A stretch of DNA of 42,885 nucleotides from an uncultured Pelagibacteraceae bacterium (GTDB taxonomy: Bacteria > Pseudomonadota > Alphaproteobacteria > Pelagibacterales > Pelagibacteraceae). The notes beneath the pieces were generated by a model. The model was not told the origin of the DNA, searched no databases, and saw nothing but the letters and a program-made list of their open reading frames with translations. The translations under genes were made by a program, and so were the position numbers. How positions within the stretch are numbered: the stretch's first letter is position 1; each line of letters begins with the position of its first letter. The stretch lies in assembly GCA_902558585.1 (NCBI GenBank), contig CACEEO010000007.1:1-42885 (forward strand), given 5' to 3'. Shown here one piece after another: positions 23,511 through 32,115 of this stretch.

Positions 23511-25090
23511 ATTTTGATTATTTAATAATTGGCGCTGGAAGCGCGGGCTGTGTGCTTGCAAACCGATTGACAGAAAATGATCAAAACAATGTAGCCATAT
23601 TTGAAGCTGGAAAACCCAGTGATATTTGGAAAGTTAATATGCCACTCGCAATTTTATATACGATGCATGATCCAAAATATAACTACAAATATTATTCAGA
23701 ACCAGAACCTCATCTACATAACAGAAGATTATTTTGTCCAAGAGGAAAAATGATTGGTGGATGTTCTGCTCATAATGGAATGGTATTTGTGAGAGGAAAT
23801 CCAAATGATTATCAAAGATGGGCATCTTTTGGATTGGAAGATTGGTCTTATGACAAAGTTCTTCCCTATTTCAAAAAAATTGAAACATGGTCGGAAGGAG
23901 AAAATGAATATCGAGGTGGTAGTGGAATATTGCCAGTGAACCAATCTAAAAATAAAAATCCTTTATTTAAAGCCTTTGTGGACTCTGCTGGTGAGGCTGG
24001 TTACAAAATAAACAATGATATGAATGGTAAAGAACAAGAAGGTTTTGGAATGTACGATGTTACTATTCATAAGGGAGAAAGAGCAAGTGTATCTAAGTAT
24101 TATTTAAATCCTGCTAAAAAAAGAAAGAATTTAAAAGTATTTACAGAAGCTTTTGTTGAGAGAATCATTTTTGATGGAAAAAAAGCAATTGGAATTGAAG
24201 TAAAAATTAAAAATAAAGTCGAAAAAATTTATGCAAATAAAGAAGTAATTTTAAGTGGAGGTGCAATTAATTCACCACAATTACTAATGCTTTCTGGAAT
24301 TGGTCCAAGCCAACACTTAAAAGACAAAGGAATTAGCGTTGTTCACAACTTAGATGGTGTTGGAAAAAACTTACAGGATCACTTGGAAACTTATGTTCAG
24401 CAAGAATGCAAAACTAAAGACACTTTATACTCATACGTTAATAAGTTAAATATGGTTAGAATTGGAATTCAATGGTTTTTGAATAGAAGTGGTCCTTGTT
24501 CTACTTCTTTCTTGGAAGCTGGAGGATTTTGTAAATCATCTCCAGAAAGAGAGTACCCAAATATTCAATTTCATTTTTTTCCTGCCTTTGTAATCGATCA
24601 TGGATTAGTTGATCCAGATAGGCATGGTTACCAGTTACATGCAAGTCCAAACCATCCAAAAAGTAGAGGTCATATAACTTTAAACAGCTCAAACCCTTAT
24701 GATTATCCAAAAATTCAATTTAATTATCTAGAACATGAGGATGATTTAAAACAAACAATAGAGTGTATTCATGTAGCTAGAAAAATTTTAGGACAAGATT
24801 CATTAAAACCATATGCAGGAAAAGAAATTGGACCAGGAGAACATTCTAAAACCAATGAAGTATTTGAGGAATATATTCGTTCAAAAGCAGAGACAGCATA
24901 TCACCCATCTTGTACTTTAAAAATGGGAGTAGATAATATGGCTGTAGTTGACCAAAAACTAAAAGTTCATGGTATAGAAAACTTAAGAGTAGTTGATGCT
25001 TCTGTAATGCCAGAAATTACTAGTGGAAATCTAAATGCTCCAACTTTAATGATTGCAGAAAGAGCATCAGAATTTATTTTAAATTCTTAG
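23507..25090 (+). CDS. betA: Choline dehydrogenase (GMC oxidoreductase)
   Basis: A 527-residue FAD-dependent GMC oxidoreductase. The FAD-binding GAGSAG is at 9-14, followed by the GMC signature region FCPRGKMIGGCSAHNGMVFVRG and GGAINSPQLLMLSGIGP. The active-site His466 lies in AETAYHPSC and Asn510 in SGNLNAPT. Long stretches such as LQDHLETYVQQECK and EIGPGEHSKTNEVFEEYIRS follow BetA closely. The enzyme oxidises choline to betaine aldehyde and possibly on to glycine betaine. No betaine-aldehyde dehydrogenase gene is adjacent. It overlaps the HD-oxygenase gene by 4 bases and ends the thioesterase-TauD-HD-betA operon, so it belongs to a unit producing glycine betaine. Confidence 0.88.
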   Translation: MNFDYLIIGAGSAGCVLANRLTENDQNNVAIFEAGKPSDIWKVNMPLAILYTMHDPKYNYKYYSEPEPHLHNRRLFCPRGKMIGGCSAHNGMVFVRGNPNDYQRWASFGLEDWSYDKVLPYFKKIETWSEGENEYRGGSGILPVNQSKNKNPLFKAFVDSAGEAGYKINNDMNGKEQEGFGMYDVTIHKGERASVSKYYLNPAKKRKNLKVFTEAFVERIIFDGKKAIGIEVKIKNKVEKIYANKEVILSGGAINSPQLLMLSGIGPSQHLKDKGISVVHNLDGVGKNLQDHLETYVQQECKTKDTLYSYVNKLNMVRIGIQWFLNRSGPCSTSFLEAGGFCKSSPEREYPNIQFHFFPAFVIDHGLVDPDRHGYQLHASPNHPKSRGHITLNSSNPYDYPKIQFNYLEHEDDLKQTIECIHVARKILGQDSLKPYAGKEIGPGEHSKTNEVFEEYIRSKAETAYHPSCTLKMGVDNMAVVDQKLKVHGIENLRVVDASVMPEITSGNLNAPTLMIAERASEFILNS

Positions 25091-25141
25091 TATTAAAATT
25101 TATTGAAATTAACTTTTATTTAAATTAATCATTTACATAAA

Positions 25142-26251
25142 ATGAAAAAGACTATTGTTCAAAGTTGGAATGAATGGGATCCATTAAAACATGTAATTGT
25201 TGGAAGGGCAGATAATTGCTGTATTCCTGCACCTGAACCAGCTGTTGATTGTAAAATTCCACCTGACTCTGTGATGAAAGGTAAACACGGAAGACGAACA
25301 CAAGATTCTATAGATAGAGCGAATGAACTTTTAGATAAATTTGTTAAAACACTTGAGGGAAGAGGTATAAGAGTTGATAGACCTACTCCACTAAAATTTG
25401 ATGAAAAAATTGCCACTCCTGATTGGGAAGTAGAACATATGTTTGGGTGTATGCCATCTAGAGATGTTATAATTACAGTTGGAAAAGAAATGCTTGAAGC
25501 TACAATGAGTTTTAGATGTAGATGGTTTGAGTATTTAGCCTATAGACCATTGTTACAAAAGTACTTTGTTGAAGATCCCGGCATGAGACACGAAACTGCG
25601 CCTAAGCCTAGATTGACTGATGATGATTATCATATGAATTATTTATCGGAAGATGTGAGTATAGAGCAAAGATTACAGTGGGCAGAAAAAAAATATTTTG
25701 TTACAACTGAAGAGGAACCACTTTTTGATGCTGCAGATATTTTAAGATTTGGAAAAGATTTAATTGTTCAACATGGATTTACAACTAATCTAAAAGGAAT
25801 TGACTGGTTAAAAAGACATTTTCCAGATCATAGAATTCATACAGTAAATTTTCCAGGAGATCCCTACCCGATTCATATAGATGCAACTTTTACACCTATA
25901 AAACCTGGGTTAATTTTAAATAATCCAGTTAGAAAGCTTCCAAAAGAACAAAGGAAACTTTTTGAAGACAATGGTTGGGAAATTGTTTATGCAGCTCAGC
26001 CTGCCCATAATTCACCTCCAGACCTGAGTTATTACTCTGTATGGCTATCAATGAATGTTTTGGTACTAGACCCAAAAACAGTATGTGTAGAAAAGACAGA
26101 AGTTTATCAAGCTGAACAATTAGATAAGCTTGGAATGGAAGTAATTCCAATAGATTTTAGAGAAGTCTATGCTTTTGGTGGTAGTTTACATTGCAGCACA
26201 ACTGATGTTTTCAGAGAAGGTAATCTTCAGAACTATTTTCCAAAACAATAA
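25142..26251 (+). CDS. Glycine amidinotransferase (AGAT)-like enzyme
   Basis: A 369-residue amidinotransferase of the pentein superfamily. The catalytic triad is readable: Asp196 in PLFDAADILRFGKD, His245 in PIHIDATF and Cys351 in SLHCSTTDV, with spacing close to human AGAT. The WNEWDPLKHVIVGRADN N-terminus is also AGAT-like. Such enzymes move an amidino group from arginine to an amine acceptor (glycine in AGAT, inosamine phosphates or others in antibiotic pathways), forming a guanidino compound. The acceptor here is unknown. There are 51 bases after betA without a clear terminator, and two EamA transporters plus a 2OG oxygenase follow in tight order, suggesting a cassette that makes, modifies and moves a guanidino compound. 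Confidence 0.85.
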   Translation: MKKTIVQSWNEWDPLKHVIVGRADNCCIPAPEPAVDCKIPPDSVMKGKHGRRTQDSIDRANELLDKFVKTLEGRGIRVDRPTPLKFDEKIATPDWEVEHMFGCMPSRDVIITVGKEMLEATMSFRCRWFEYLAYRPLLQKYFVEDPGMRHETAPKPRLTDDDYHMNYLSEDVSIEQRLQWAEKKYFVTTEEEPLFDAADILRFGKDLIVQHGFTTNLKGIDWLKRHFPDHRIHTVNFPGDPYPIHIDATFTPIKPGLILNNPVRKLPKEQRKLFEDNGWEIVYAAQPAHNSPPDLSYYSVWLSMNVLVLDPKTVCVEKTEVYQAEQLDKLGMEVIPIDFREVYAFGGSLHCSTTDVFREGNLQNYFPKQ

Positions 26252-26270
26252 ATTCGTTGTAAACTAATTA

Positions 26271-27221
26271 ATGTCCACCCCTAATAATAATCCTAAAGGG
26301 ATAGTATTCATATTAATAGCCATGATGGTTTTTTCTGTCCAGGATGGAATCATGAAGTATATTTATAATTTTGTTTCACTTTATGAAATTTACTTAATTA
26401 GAACAATAATAAGTTTTGTGCTTATTTTAATGTTTTTAATAATTACAAAACAACCAATAGTATTTAAAACCCAATATCCTCTTTTAACTATTACGCGTGT
26501 AATACTTTTTTTCTTTGGCTTTAGTTCTTTTTATGTTTCTTTGACCGTGTTACCGCTTGGTACTGCTACTGCTTTATTTTTTGTTACTCCCTTTTTAATT
26601 ACAATATTCGCTCATTTTTTTTTAAAAGAAGAAATAGGAATAAGAAGGTGGTCTGCTATAGTCGTTGGATTTATTGGTGTTTATATAACATTAAATCCTG
26701 ATTTTAGTAATTTTAACTATTTAAGTTTGCTGCCTATTTTATGTGCGTTTTGTTACTCATTATCTATGATAATAATAAAAAAAACATCTGATAAGGATGG
26801 TGTTTATACACAAACATTTACATTTTATATTGGTGCAATAATTATTAGCATAATTTTTTATTTTATTATCGGTGATGGTCAATATAACGTCTCAGATCAT
26901 CCAGCTTCACAATTTATATTTAGGGAATGGTTTATTGATTTTAATTCTAATATTCTATTAATGACTGCAACAGGGGTGACTGCCACGCTTGCTTTTCTTT
27001 TTTTATTTAAAGCTTACAGTATAGCTTCTCCTGCTGTTGTTTCGCCTTTCGAATATTCAATATTATTTTGGTCACCGCTTGTAGGATGGTTATATTTTGA
27101 TGAAATACCTTCATTAAATACAGTGATTGGAATTTTAATTATAGTATCAAGCGGTATTTATATTTTTATTCGTGAAAAGGAACAAAATCAATCTATTGCT
27201 ACAGAAAAACCACTTAGATAA
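26271..27221 (+). CDS. EamA/DMT-family transporter (first of tandem pair)
   Basis: A 316-residue membrane protein with ten hydrophobic segments in two EamA repeats. It is clearly paralogous to the next gene: shared features include the N-terminal KGI-I-AM pattern, FFLKE-IGIRRWSAIV-GFIGV, the TSDKD-V-TQ motif, SQFIFREWF and the C-terminal ATE-P-R ending. The loop with FIFREWF between TM segments is unusual for the superfamily. The two copies lie back to back (TAAATG), so they may form a heterodimer or act on related substrates. They follow the amidinotransferase gene after 19 bases, hinting at transport of arginine, the acceptor, or the guanidino product. Confidence 0.85.
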   Translation: MSTPNNNPKGIVFILIAMMVFSVQDGIMKYIYNFVSLYEIYLIRTIISFVLILMFLIITKQPIVFKTQYPLLTITRVILFFFGFSSFYVSLTVLPLGTATALFFVTPFLITIFAHFFLKEEIGIRRWSAIVVGFIGVYITLNPDFSNFNYLSLLPILCAFCYSLSMIIIKKTSDKDGVYTQTFTFYIGAIIISIIFYFIIGDGQYNVSDHPASQFIFREWFIDFNSNILLMTATGVTATLAFLFLFKAYSIASPAVVSPFEYSILFWSPLVGWLYFDEIPSLNTVIGILIIVSSGIYIFIREKEQNQSIATEKPLR

Positions 27222-28175
27222 ATGGCAAAAGATAATAATTCTAAAGGTATTATTTTAATAATCGTCGCGATGACTTTATTTGCAATGCAAGATTCTTTAA
27301 TAAAATATATTTTTGAAAAAGCCTCTCTTTATGAAATTTTTTTTGGAAGGTATTTTGTTGCAGCTGTTTTACTTTTTAGTTACATAAAATTTAAAAAACA
27401 AAAAGTTTCATTAAAAACTTTTTATCCTATTTTAACAATTGTTAGAGTTGTTCTTCACTTTTTGGCATTTTCAGCTTTCTTTATTTCTCTTACATACATG
27501 CCCTTAGCAACGGCAAATGCCCTATTCTTCTCTTGTCCTTTTTTTGTATCTATTTTTGCTAAATTTTTTTTGAAAGAGTTTATTGGAATAAGAAGATGGT
27601 CTGCAATTGTATTTGGTTTCATAGGAGTTTTTATTGTACTTGACCCAAACTTTTCTGATTTTGAATACAAAAGTTTGCTCCCAGTAGTATGTGCATTCTT
27701 TTATGCTGCATCCATGACAATAACAAAATACACATCAGATAAAGATGATGTTAATACTCAATTATTTTATTTTTACTTAATAGCCCTAATTTTATGTGGT
27801 CTTATTTATTTGTTTATGGGAAATGGACAATTGAATAACCCCAACTTTGATCCAACTACACAGTTTATTTTTAGAGAGTGGTTTTCAAATATTGAATATA
27901 CATGGAAATTTATCTTATTTTTTGGTTTTGTCGCCTCGATTGCTTTCCTCTGCATATTTTCAGCTTACATTGTTGCTTCACCTTCTGTGGTTTCTCTGTT
28001 TGAATATTCTCTAATTATAATGTCTATGATACCTGGATATTTTTTATTTAATGAAATTCCATCAGGTAGAACTTTTTTTGGTGTTGCGTGTATAATAGCT
28101 GCTGGAATTTATATTTACTTAAGAGAAAAAGCTAGGGATCATTATATTGCAACAGAAACTCCAGTGAGAAGATGA
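27222..28175 (+). CDS. EamA/DMT-family transporter (second of tandem pair)
   Basis: A 317-residue transporter, the tandem paralogue of the preceding gene, starting at the base after its stop codon. By eye about half of the residues are shared, including GIRRWSAIVFGFIGVFIVLDPNFSDF-type blocks, the TSDKDDVNTQ loop, TQFIFREWFS and the C-terminal tail ending ATETPVRR. About ten hydrophobic helices. Its last codons overlap the start of the IPNS-like oxygenase (ATGA, 28172-28175). Ligand unknown. Confidence 0.85.
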   Translation: MAKDNNSKGIILIIVAMTLFAMQDSLIKYIFEKASLYEIFFGRYFVAAVLLFSYIKFKKQKVSLKTFYPILTIVRVVLHFLAFSAFFISLTYMPLATANALFFSCPFFVSIFAKFFLKEFIGIRRWSAIVFGFIGVFIVLDPNFSDFEYKSLLPVVCAFFYAASMTITKYTSDKDDVNTQLFYFYLIALILCGLIYLFMGNGQLNNPNFDPTTQFIFREWFSNIEYTWKFILFFGFVASIAFLCIFSAYIVASPSVVSLFEYSLIIMSMIPGYFLFNEIPSGRTFFGVACIIAAGIYIYLREKARDHYIATETPVRR

Positions 28176-29140
28176 CCAAAAGTTATATACCTACAATTAA
28201 TATATCATCACTTATAAAAAATAACTTTGAAACTCAAAGTGCATTTAAGACAATTAAAGAAATTGAAAAAGCTTGTGTTAATGTAGGATTTTTTCAAATT
28301 ACAGGTCATGGAATTAATTTAAAAGAAATTTACAAAACCTGTGAAGTTGGTAATAAATTTTTTAATTTACCAAATAGCAAAAAGAGAAAATTATCACCCA
28401 AAAAATGGAATAAAAAAAATAAAAATCTATACAGAGGATATTTTCCTAACGATGTAAATGGAAAAGAAGGTTTAGACATAGGTGATTTAAAAGTAACTAA
28501 AAAATATTCCTCAAATCTAAACAATCAATACATAGAGTTTCTTAATTTAGGTAAATGTTTAAATAAAAGCTCAATTAATATTTTAAACAAATATTTTGAT
28601 AATATTTATAGATTGAGTGAAACTTTGTTTAAAAGTGTAATAAAACTTAATAAAAAAAATCCTGATATTTCTAGTTTAGCTTTTTCAAGATTAAAAACAT
28701 TAAGTACATTAAGATTTAATTATTACCCAAACCAAACAGAACCAGTTGAAATATCAAAACAAGATGGAGTTGCTCTTGGTTGTGAAACACATGTAGATAG
28801 TGGAATATTTACAGTTCTCTATCAAGATAGAAAAGGTGGATTGCAAGTACAAAATAGGAAAAATAAAAAATGGTATGATGTACCATTCAACAAAAAAGCT
28901 TTAGTAGTAAATACGGGAAGAGCTTTAGAATATTTAAGCAAAGGTAAATTTAAAGCAACTAATCACAGAGTTTTGTGGAATAAAAGTAAGAGACTATCTG
29001 TTCCTTTTTTCTTTGAACCTTCCTATGATTTCAAAATGAACCAATCATTTTTAAATGGAAGTAAATTTAAAAATAATGGTCAAATTTATGAGAAATTTCT
29101 CAACAAATCTTTAAAGAAATTTATTGAATATCAACGTTAG
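28172..29140 (+). CDS. Isopenicillin-N-synthase-type Fe(II)/2OG oxygenase
   Basis: A 322-residue member of the IPNS-like dioxygenase family: an N-terminal DIOX_N region (IPTINISSLIK, then VGFFQITGHGI at 38-48) and a double-stranded beta-helix domain. Fe ligands are H207 and D209 in CETHVDSG and H265 in ATNHRVLW; R274-x-S276 is the 2OG-binding RxS motif. All residues for an active 2OG oxygenase are therefore present. It is coupled to the EamA pair and lies downstream of the amidinotransferase. In plants and bacteria this family hydroxylates or desaturates amino acids, and bacterial members include the arginine-consuming ethylene-forming enzyme. Action on arginine or a guanidino product is a reasonable hypothesis, not shown. 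It is very Lys/Asn-rich, even for this genome. Confidence 0.82.
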   Translation: MTKSYIPTINISSLIKNNFETQSAFKTIKEIEKACVNVGFFQITGHGINLKEIYKTCEVGNKFFNLPNSKKRKLSPKKWNKKNKNLYRGYFPNDVNGKEGLDIGDLKVTKKYSSNLNNQYIEFLNLGKCLNKSSINILNKYFDNIYRLSETLFKSVIKLNKKNPDISSLAFSRLKTLSTLRFNYYPNQTEPVEISKQDGVALGCETHVDSGIFTVLYQDRKGGLQVQNRKNKKWYDVPFNKKALVVNTGRALEYLSKGKFKATNHRVLWNKSKRLSVPFFFEPSYDFKMNQSFLNGSKFKNNGQIYEKFLNKSLKKFIEYQR

Positions 29141-29245
29141 TAATTATAAAGTTTAGACATAAAGCGATACATAACTCGTCGATAAATTCATAGATTTACG
29201 AAAGTGGGATCGGTCGTCTTTAAATTAACTTTTAAAGGAGGCTTT

Positions 29246-30415
29246 ATGAAATTTGGTTATTTTTGTAATACCACAAACTGGACACACAAACCTTATCATC
29301 AATTGTTAGATGAAACTAAAGAAATCACAGAATACTGTGATCAAAACAAATGGAATTCAATTTGGTTTACAGAACATCACTTCAATCACGAGGGAATGGA
29401 GTCATGTACAAATCCATTAATGATGGGTGCAGATGCAGCTGCAAGAACAAAAAATATTAGAATAGGTCAGGCTGCAAACGTTATTACTTTCCATAACCCA
29501 ATAAGATTAGCAGAAGATATTGCAACTTTAGATCAACTTTCAAAAGGGAGAGTTGAAGTAGGTGTAGCAAGAGGAATTTATGGTAGAGAAGCAATAAATT
29601 TAAACAAAGAGGCTGATTTAAAAGATCAGGCTAAAAATTTCAGATTATTTGCTGAGACTTTAGAAGTATTGAAGAAAGCATGGAGTGAAAAATTTTTCAG
29701 CCACCAAGGAGAATTTTATACTTATCCATCACCAAATTATGTTTGGCAGCATGATATGAGTCCTCCTACTGAGGAATTTATGAATATGGAAGACAGTACT
29801 ATGAAAAAAATTAGCGTTGTTCCACAGCCATACCAACAGCCACACCCTCCAATTCATCAAGTTGTTGATGGAATTAGATCAATTGAGTGGGCTGCTGAAA
29901 ATAATATTAATGTTATCATGTGGATACCAACTGTAAAAGCTTTGAAACCAAAGTTCGAAGCTTATAAAAATAAAAGATCAGAAGTAACAAAGAAAAATAT
30001 ACCCCTTGGCGAAGGGGTATCTCTTGTAAGAGACATGTTCGTTGCGGATACTATGGAAGAAGCAAAAGAGAAAGCTGGTGAACATATGGTAAATTATATG
30101 AGATGGGTTTGTCATTGGAGAGGTTTAGGAAATCATATGGATCCTGGTGAAGAGCTACCTGAAACAAAAGGTAAATTGGATTTATTAAATTATGAATTTT
30201 TACATAAAAGAAACATGTTATTTGGAACACCAGAATATGTGATTGATAAAATTCATGAATTAAAATCTGAACTCAATTTACAAAATTTGCAAGTTTGGTC
30301 TAATTTTCCAGGTGTGAAGCATAAAGATTGTATGAAAAGTATAAAACTTTTCACAGAAAAAGTTATGCCTCACTTCCAAGATGATTTTGATACTGAAGTA
30401 AAAAAAGTTTCGTGA
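29246..30415 (+). CDS. Luciferase-like (LLM class) flavin-dependent oxidoreductase
   Basis: A 389-residue TIM-barrel flavin enzyme of the bacterial luciferase family. The start is the ATG at 29246, preceded by a near-perfect AAAGGAGG site 6 bases upstream; an in-frame GTG at 29204 would add 14 unconserved residues. Family features include MKFGYFCNT, WFTEHHFNHEG, IRIGQAANVITFHNPIRLAEDIATLDQLSKGRVEVGVARG and QNLQVWSNFPGV. Such enzymes use FMNH2 from a partner reductase to oxygenate diverse substrates. It heads a tight operon with a TPP enzyme, a DUF1185 protein, an alpha/beta hydrolase and an aldehyde dehydrogenase, suggesting oxidative catabolism of one unknown compound. The 105-base gap upstream presumably contains its promoter, though no good -35/-10 was seen. 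Confidence 0.85.
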   Translation: MKFGYFCNTTNWTHKPYHQLLDETKEITEYCDQNKWNSIWFTEHHFNHEGMESCTNPLMMGADAAARTKNIRIGQAANVITFHNPIRLAEDIATLDQLSKGRVEVGVARGIYGREAINLNKEADLKDQAKNFRLFAETLEVLKKAWSEKFFSHQGEFYTYPSPNYVWQHDMSPPTEEFMNMEDSTMKKISVVPQPYQQPHPPIHQVVDGIRSIEWAAENNINVIMWIPTVKALKPKFEAYKNKRSEVTKKNIPLGEGVSLVRDMFVADTMEEAKEKAGEHMVNYMRWVCHWRGLGNHMDPGEELPETKGKLDLLNYEFLHKRNMLFGTPEYVIDKIHELKSELNLQNLQVWSNFPGVKHKDCMKSIKLFTEKVMPHFQDDFDTEVKKVS

Positions 30416-32115
30416 ATAAAAAACGAAAAAGAATTAGCGGCGGACAAGCTGCTGTTCAATCATTAAAAAAAGAAAGAGTAAAACATGTTTTTGGACTTAT
30501 TGGTTCAGCAACAATGGAAATGTTTGACGCTCTTTATCATGAAAAAAGCATAAAATTTATTGGTGTCAGAGATGAAAGAACTGGCACACACATGGCAGAT
30601 GGTTATGCCAGAGCCTCGAATAAACCTGGAATAATTATTGCAGGCCAAAACGGACCTGGTGCTACTAATTTAGTTACAGGGGTTGCTCAAGCAAAAGCAG
30701 CCTTTTCTCCAGTTGTTGCAATTGCAGGTTCGTATTCAACTAAAGATAAAATGGAAGATGCATTCCAAGGTTTAGATCAACAGTCTTTGTTTGCACCTAT
30801 TACAAAAAAAACTTGGACTATAAAAAATTCAAAAATAATTCCAAAAATTATGAGTGATGCTTTTAGTTTGGCAATGAAACCTAGAAAAGGACCTGTTTGT
30901 GTAAATTTACCAAGAAATATATTAGCAGATTCAAACAATTATAATATCAATACTAAAAAACCATCTTTCACAAATGACAGCAAACAAAAAGGAAATAAAG
31001 AAAATATCAAAAAGGCTGCAAAATTAATCGGATCTTCAAAATGTTCAGTAATTATTGTTGGTGCAGGAATTAAGTATAATTCTAAATACAAAGAGGTAAT
31101 AAAATTGGCTGAACTATGCAACTTACCTATTGTTACAGCAGCGGGTCATGGAGATGCAATTCCTTTTGGTCATAAATTAAATGCGGGACAAATGGGTCCT
31201 AGAGGAAATCCTGTTGCATCAAGATTAGTTAAAAATGCAGATGTCATTTTAGCAATTGGAACGCGTTTAGGATTTAATTCAACTTTTTACTCCTATGAAA
31301 ATATAAATAAAGAGGCAAAAATAATTCAAATTGAACTGGAAAAAACAATGCTTGGAAAATATTTTCCTGTAAAAGTAAAGATACACGCAGATGCTGCGAC
31401 TGCAACTAAGCAGCTTTACGAAGAGATTAAAAAAGAGAAAATTAAATTAAATGTTAAAGATTGGACCAACTCTTATTTAAAACAGAGAAAAGAATATTTG
31501 ATAAATAGAAATAAAGAAAATTTGGGTTCAAATTTTCCTATACAGCCAAAAGGGCTATTTAAACAATTAAGAAAAGTGCTACCAAGAAACTCAGCAATTA
31601 CTTTAGATGCTGGAACGTTATGTTTACAGGCTACAGATGCTTTAGAATATTATGATCCTCCTTCATTATTTACTCCGTTGGATTTTGGTTTAGTTGGTTT
31701 TTCTTTTGCATGTGGTCTTGGAGTCAAAGTTGCAAAGCCTAAAAAAACAGTTGTTAGTCTTATGGGTGATGGGGGTTTTGGCATGACAATATCTGAATTG
31801 AGCACTGCTGTTGAATATGGAATTAATACAACAACTATTGTGATGAACAATCAAAGTTGGGGTGCTGAAAAAGCTTATCAAAAAGATTTTTTTGGAAAAA
31901 GATATTTAGGTGCGGATATTACCAGTCCATCATTTGATAAGGTTGCGGAACTTTATGGTGCAAAAGGTTTTAAAGTTAAAAAAATTTCTGAGATTAATGA
32001 GGCTTTAAGAGCAGCGATAAAATCAAACAAACCATCAGTGATAGATGTTGATGTAGATCCAAAAGCATTATACAGTTTTAGGAGAGATAGTTTCAAACAT
32101 AGAGTAAAAAAATGA
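30412..32115 (+). CDS. Thiamine-pyrophosphate enzyme, acetolactate synthase/sulfoacetaldehyde acetyltransferase superfamily
   Basis: A 567-residue three-domain TPP enzyme. The N-terminal pyrimidine-binding domain has the activating Glu55 in VRDERTGTHMADGYARA, there is a central nucleotide-like domain, and the C-terminal diphosphate domain has GDG at 452-454 and NN at 479-480. The segment WGAEKAYQKDFFGKRYLG (483-500) resembles sulfoacetaldehyde acetyltransferase (Xsc) more than acetolactate synthase, but the N-terminal half lacks the usual Xsc active-site sequence. It may cleave a 2-oxo or alpha-hydroxy aldehyde intermediate. The start is GTG at 30412, overlapping the LLM stop by 4 bases (GTGA). 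The DUF1185 gene overlaps its end by 4 bases. The substrate is unknown. Confidence 0.82.
   Translation: MNKKRKRISGGQAAVQSLKKERVKHVFGLIGSATMEMFDALYHEKSIKFIGVRDERTGTHMADGYARASNKPGIIIAGQNGPGATNLVTGVAQAKAAFSPVVAIAGSYSTKDKMEDAFQGLDQQSLFAPITKKTWTIKNSKIIPKIMSDAFSLAMKPRKGPVCVNLPRNILADSNNYNINTKKPSFTNDSKQKGNKENIKKAAKLIGSSKCSVIIVGAGIKYNSKYKEVIKLAELCNLPIVTAAGHGDAIPFGHKLNAGQMGPRGNPVASRLVKNADVILAIGTRLGFNSTFYSYENINKEAKIIQIELEKTMLGKYFPVKVKIHADAATATKQLYEEIKKEKIKLNVKDWTNSYLKQRKEYLINRNKENLGSNFPIQPKGLFKQLRKVLPRNSAITLDAGTLCLQATDALEYYDPPSLFTPLDFGLVGFSFACGLGVKVAKPKKTVVSLMGDGGFGMTISELSTAVEYGINTTTIVMNNQSWGAEKAYQKDFFGKRYLGADITSPSFDKVAELYGAKGFKVKKISEINEALRAAIKSNKPSVIDVDVDPKALYSFRRDSFKHRVKK

Noticed and set aside
29204..29245. 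Upstream GTG start extending the luciferase-like protein by 14 residues
   Set aside because: The ATG at 29246 has a near-perfect AAAGGAGG site and begins exactly at the conserved MKFGYF strand.
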